Assembly (NCBI GenBank): GCA_002432085.1
Contig: DJFN01000057.1
Coordinates: 41,406-49,598 of the forward strand
Length of the DNA: 8,193 bases
Direction of reading: 5' to 3'
Source: Flavobacteriales bacterium UBA5871
Lineage (GTDB): Bacteria; Bacteroidota; Bacteroidia; Flavobacteriales_D; Crocinitomicaceae
Below are positions 5,318 through 8,193 of the stretch, one piece after another (within the stretch, counting starts at the first letter, position 1; each line of letters starts with the position of its first letter). The notes below the pieces were generated by a model. The model searched no databases. It saw only the letters and a list, made by a program, of their open reading frames with translations, and was not told the DNA's origin. Position numbers and translations under genes: made by a program.

Positions 5318-7326
5318 AAAAAGCTGTAGTTTTTGCCGTAATAAAGCATTTGCTCTACAAAACCTTGCTTGTTCTCGATCTTAATGTCGGTGATTTCACC
5401 TTTGGCATCTGTTACCGGAACGAAGATCGGATAAACGAATCCGCTGTATGGAGCGATGTTGAGCGGTTTCACGCGCTTCAGTACTTCCTTGTGGATTGCC
5501 TTGTTGACTTTCACACCGTAGGTTTCCACGAGGTTGCGTCCGGCCGCGTAATCACCTTCGGATTTGATGCGCTGAATTTCACGCAGCAATTCGCCGAAAA
5601 GCTGACGCAGCTTGTTGTAATCCTTGATATCGTAGAATGTTTTGCCGTCGCGCACCAGTTTCACGATCACTTTGTCTTTCATTCCTTTTTCGAATGCCCA
5701 CGATGCAACCAGCTGACGGTTCTGCATGTGTTCTTCTTCAACATTCTGACCGATTTCCAATCGCTGAAGCTGCGTCATCATTCCATTACGAATGTAACCG
5801 TCATATTCTGCTTTTCCGACTTCATTTGAAGGGATCAGTCCCAATTCGACCATCTTCGGATCCATGATATAGTACAAACCAACGAGGTCGGCACGCGCTT
5901 CTTCCAATGTAGAAGCGTAGTTTTTCAACGTCGCGGCCGGTTGACCGATGCCTGGATTGATTTGTCCGCTGGCGTGACCGATCACTTCGTGCAGTGCCGT
6001 ATGCATCTTTCCGGCAAGCGAGCCATATTTCTTCGCGCGATCGATTTCTTCCTGATCGTGTGCGAATTCTTCTACTAATGAAGGCCCGCCGGCTTTGTCG
6101 TAAGCATCGATGATATTCCCAAGCGAAACGGATTTCGAGCCATAGTCAGAACGGATCCAGTCGTTGTTCGGCAGGTTCACGCCGATCGGAGTGGAAGGCG
6201 CGGCATCTCCGGATTCGCTGGCTACTTCGACCACTTTGTAGGAAACGCCTTTCACTTCCTTGCGCTTGTGTTCCGGCATCAACGGCGAATTGTCCTCGAA
6301 CCACTGTGCGTTAGCCGCTACAACGGCCATTCGCTTGGAAGCATCGAAATCGTTGATCTGTACGATGGATTCGAACGAAGCACGCATACCGAGCGCATCG
6401 CCGTAAACTTCAATGAAGCCGTTGATGTAATCGATATCGCCTTCGGTAGCCTGCAGCCACAATACGTTGTATTCGCTCCAGGTTTTCAGATCGCCGGTCT
6501 GGTAATATTGTACCAGTTTTTCAAGCGCAGCGCCCTGTTTCGGATTCTCAGCAACCGTTACGGCTTTTTTCAGCCAGTAAACGATCTGATCGATGGCTTT
6601 TCCGAATTTTCCACCCGATTTCCAGACGTCTTCGAACAATTCGCCGTTTTTGAGGATCAGCGTGGAATTCAGACCATGTTCTACCGGATGCGGATCGTTC
6701 TGATCGACACGGCTTGCGTAAAAATCTTCCACTGCTTTCTGCGTCACGCCTTTGCCGTAGAAATTGTTGGCTGAAGAAGCGATCATATCCACATTCGGAT
6801 CTTTTACTTTTCGCTTCATGTAGCTGGTTTTGCTGAAAATAGCGTCCTGTGCTTCAGCAGACAGTTTGGCTCCGGATTCCTTCAACAGGCTGGAAAAATA
6901 CGCCTTATCGAACTCCGGCATGATCTTATCCATGCTATAATGGTGGTGAATTCCATTGGAAAACCACACTTGCTTGCTGTACGTTTCAAATGCTTTCCAG
7001 TCTTCGGATTCCTTGTTGCCTTTATACGATTCCATGATCTTTTCCAGCGACTTACGGATCTCGAGGTTGTAAGCATTGTTCTGATCATAAATGATATCAC
7101 GGCCCGCCAGACCGGCTTGCGAAAGGGAATACACCAGTTTTTTCTGGTTCAGCGAGAGCTTGTTCCAGCTGTTGATGTCGAATCGCAATACCTGTACGTC
7201 GGCAAAACGGTCAACGATGTTCGGATTGCCTGATTCCGATGGTTTGGTTTCGGCAGTGTTATCGCCGCAGGACCCAAGCAGCAAAGCGCCTGACAAGCCC
7301 AGGATGGATAAATATGCTTTTTTCAT
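5314..7326 (-). CDS. dipeptidyl-peptidase III, lipoprotein (peptidase family M49)
   Basis: This 670-residue zinc peptidase removes dipeptides from the N-terminus of peptides. The zinc site is clear: HEVIGH at 446-451 (His446, catalytic Glu447, His451; the M49 HExxGH form) and EEARAD at 475-480, in which Glu476 is the likely third ligand. The rest of the sequence is full length for bacterial M49 enzymes. The first 20 residues are a lipoprotein signal peptide ending LLLGSC with Cys20, so the enzyme is probably anchored to a membrane facing the periplasm or the outside, unlike the cytosolic eukaryotic DPP III. After Cys20 comes a short polar linker (GDNTAETKPSESG) before the catalytic domain. 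The ATG at 7326 is fixed by the signal peptide. It is the first gene of a probable dpp3-acpH-mltF transcript; 236 non-coding bases precede it. Confidence 0.93.
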   Translation of the reverse strand: MKKAYLSILGLSGALLLGSCGDNTAETKPSESGNPNIVDRFADVQVLRFDINSWNKLSLNQKKLVYSLSQAGLAGRDIIYDQNNAYNLEIRKSLEKIMESYKGNKESEDWKAFETYSKQVWFSNGIHHHYSMDKIMPEFDKAYFSSLLKESGAKLSAEAQDAIFSKTSYMKRKVKDPNVDMIASSANNFYGKGVTQKAVEDFYASRVDQNDPHPVEHGLNSTLILKNGELFEDVWKSGGKFGKAIDQIVYWLKKAVTVAENPKQGAALEKLVQYYQTGDLKTWSEYNVLWLQATEGDIDYINGFIEVYGDALGMRASFESIVQINDFDASKRMAVVAANAQWFEDNSPLMPEHKRKEVKGVSYKVVEVASESGDAAPSTPIGVNLPNNDWIRSDYGSKSVSLGNIIDAYDKAGGPSLVEEFAHDQEEIDRAKKYGSLAGKMHTALHEVIGHASGQINPGIGQPAATLKNYASTLEEARADLVGLYYIMDPKMVELGLIPSNEVGKAEYDGYIRNGMMTQLQRLEIGQNVEEEHMQNRQLVASWAFEKGMKDKVIVKLVRDGKTFYDIKDYNKLRQLFGELLREIQRIKSEGDYAAGRNLVETYGVKVNKAIHKEVLKRVKPLNIAPYSGFVYPIFVPVTDAKGEITDIKIENKQGFVEQMLYYGKNYSFL

Positions 7327-7343
7327 AACGTGTTATTGGTAGC

Positions 7344-7351
7344 GAAATATA
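7344..7351 (-). promoter_or_regulatory. possible -7 element upstream of dipeptidyl-peptidase III
   Basis: The minus strand reads TATATTTC, one base from the Bacteroidota consensus TAnnTTTG, 17 bases before the ATG at 7326. A second near-match, TGAATTTG, lies slightly upstream. Neither has a good TTTG about 19 bases further upstream, so the position is tentative. Confidence 0.25.
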
Positions 7352-7423
7352 CCAAATTCAGAGCGAGATGAGCACGAAAAAATGAAGAGCGGCAACGTAC
7401 TGATACTTACTTTGCGATTATGA

Positions 7424-7440
7424 ATCCACCAAGGGTGGAT
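7424..7440. repeat. short perfect hairpin
   Basis: ATCCACC pairs with GGTGGAT around a 3-base loop AAG. No T-run follows on either strand, so a terminator is not supported. It lies about 100 bases upstream of the dipeptidyl-peptidase III start and could be an operator or a repeat remnant. Confidence 0.45.
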
Positions 7441-7477
7441 ATTCGGCTAAAATTCAAACAAAGTGCGTCAAAATTCG

Positions 7478-7527
7478 TGCACCTGTTTGCCGCCAGGCAG
7501 GTTCGTGGGAAGCTTTCACCAGGTGCA
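7478..7527. repeat. inverted repeat TGCACCTG / CAGGTGCA
   Basis: Two perfectly complementary 8-base arms at 7478-7485 and 7520-7527 enclose 34 bases that include GCCGCCAGGCAGG. Read on the minus strand the structure follows the DUF1684 stop by 35 bases and is followed by AATTTT, so it might be a weak terminator for that gene, or a decayed intergenic repeat. Confidence 0.35.
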
Positions 7528-7562
7528 TCGCGTTTTCAATTACCCCGCGAGCTCTGAAATGA

Positions 7563-8156
7563 TTAATCGTGTCCTTCATAGCATTCACCAGCCATGATCG
7601 CAGGACCGATCACATTCTCAGCCGGCGGAATGGGGCAGGAGTAGCGCTCGGAATACGCGCAATACGGATGATAAGCGCTGTTGAAATCGATGATCCATTG
7701 ATCGGACTTGCTTTTCTCGATGTCCATAAAACGACCGCCGCCATAAGAAGTGACATTGGTTGTTCCGTCGCGGAATGGCATGAACAGGTAATTCCGGAAC
7801 TCCTTCTTGTGTTTCAGGTCGAGGTTTTCGTAAACGATGAGCACACAAACCGTATCGCGAATGGTAAACGTCAATGTTCCGTAAGCACGGTAGTAAACGG
7901 TTTTCAGGCGTTCGCGTGTCATTGGCATGGCGAATTTCTTGCCTTTTTTCTTCTGGAAGGTCGCCATGACGCGGTAAGCGGAATCGACCGGGAAGTAGCA
8001 GAATCCCTTGAAATGGGCCGCTTCTTCTTTGTTGAGAATATCCGCTACGAAGAGGGAATCGTGTTCGTGACGAGCTCGTTGAATGCTGTCTGTATAATCC
8101 TGCGCAGTTACCGAAAAAGCTGCGCCAATGAAGAAAAGGAAAAGAAGAGCTTTCAT
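7563..8156 (-). CDS. secreted DUF1684 family protein of unknown function
   Basis: This 197-residue protein begins with a typical signal peptide (MKALLFLFFIGAAFSVTAQ, probable cleavage after Gln19) and no lipobox, so it is probably exported to the periplasm. The rest matches DUF1684: GFCYFPVD at 51-58, YGTLTF at 92-97, PFRDGTTNVTSYGGGRFMD at 127-145, then the family hallmark, an N/H-PYCAY block at 163-168 followed by CPIPPAEN at 174-181 and an AGE near the end. No enzymatic activity is established for the family as far as I know. The conserved Asp, Asn, His and Cys residues in the last block suggest a binding or catalytic site, but that is inference. The ATG at 8156 overlaps the stop of the upstream gene as ATGA, which supports this start and suggests translational coupling. 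Confidence 0.88.
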   Translation of the reverse strand: MKALLFLFFIGAAFSVTAQDYTDSIQRARHEHDSLFVADILNKEEAAHFKGFCYFPVDSAYRVMATFQKKKGKKFAMPMTRERLKTVYYRAYGTLTFTIRDTVCVLIVYENLDLKHKKEFRNYLFMPFRDGTTNVTSYGGGRFMDIEKSKSDQWIIDFNSAYHPYCAYSERYSCPIPPAENVIGPAIMAGECYEGHD

Positions 8157-8193
8157 CGTGTTCCGAAAATGGTGCTGCCGACACGGATCATGG
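8153..8193 (-). CDS. C-terminal end of a YggS-like PLP homeostasis protein (partial)
   Basis: Only the last 12 codons are in the window: MIRVGSTIFGTR and a TGA at 8155-8153. YggS/PLPBP family proteins (PLP-binding, without known catalysis, involved in pyridoxal phosphate and amino-acid balance) typically end in a motif of the type [ST]MxRxGxxIFGxR, in the phosphate-binding part of the TIM barrel; this tail fits closely. The partial codon at the edge (NCC) would allow the expected Ser or Thr. The stop overlaps the DUF1684 start as ATGA, an arrangement common in co-transcribed genes. The call rests on 12 residues, so it is probable rather than certain. Confidence 0.6.
   Translation of the reverse strand, partial: MIRVGSTIFGTR

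Larger units (their letters stand above)
7327..7562. other. non-coding gap with two small palindromes
   Basis: This stretch lies between the DUF1684 stop and the dipeptidyl-peptidase III start. I find no convincing gene or tRNA in it. It holds a perfect 7-base hairpin at 7424-7440 and an 8-base inverted repeat at 7478-7485 and 7520-7527. The promoter of dipeptidyl-peptidase III probably lies in its left half. Confidence 0.6.

Noticed and set aside
5266..6774. Plus-strand frames at 5266-5829 and 6268-6774
   Set aside because: They are antisense to the dipeptidyl-peptidase III gene, with no family resemblance.
7618..8184. Minus-strand frame overlapping the DUF1684 gene in another reading frame
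   Set aside because: It is low in structure and rich in Arg and Ser, typical of a frame-shifted reading; the DUF1684 frame has a signal peptide and family motifs.

Overview
The window reads as a chromosomal segment of a member of the Bacteroidota, probably a Flavobacteriia/Sphingobacteriia-type organism. The reasons are the protein families and their style (MltF-type lytic transglycosylase, lipoprotein dipeptidyl-peptidase III, DUF1684, AcpH), starts without clear Shine-Dalgarno sequences, and intergenic palindromes of a kind I recall from that phylum. Nearly everything is coded on the minus strand; the one plus-strand gene is a small GIY-YIG nuclease.

Layout, left to right. 1-1673: a two-gene ABC exporter, ATPase followed by an FtsX/MacB-like permease whose C-terminus runs off the left edge; transcription is leftward. 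1779-2693: miaA, the tRNA A37 dimethylallyltransferase. 2716-3185: an AT-richer cassette holding a plus-strand GIY-YIG nuclease gene between two inverted copies of a palindromic repeat. 3182-7326: a leftward three-gene block made of a lipoprotein dipeptidyl-peptidase III, an AcpH-like ACP phosphodiesterase and an MltF-like lytic transglycosylase. The first two genes of this block are separated only by a degenerate GTGAACA-type repeat that forms a long hairpin. 7327-7562: 236 bases without a gene, holding two small palindromes. 7563-8156: a secreted DUF1684 protein. 8153-8193: the last codons of a gene that looks like yggS (PLP homeostasis protein), overlapping the DUF1684 start by ATGA.

The most interesting region is 2716-3185. 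Both repeat copies have the form TTCTCGATAC, a 7-base stem, a loop, the complementary 7-base stem, then ACTCGAA. The conserved flanks are identical in the two copies. The 7-base stems are completely different in sequence, yet each is perfectly self-complementary. The copies point in opposite directions and bracket the nuclease gene, and the right copy supplies the last codons of that gene. This is what one would expect of a REP-like palindrome family associated with, and perhaps recognised or spread by, a GIY-YIG single-strand nuclease. The link is an inference from layout and structure, not a demonstrated function. The remaining genes are mostly housekeeping or envelope functions: export, tRNA modification, peptidoglycan turnover, peptide degradation and cofactor homeostasis.
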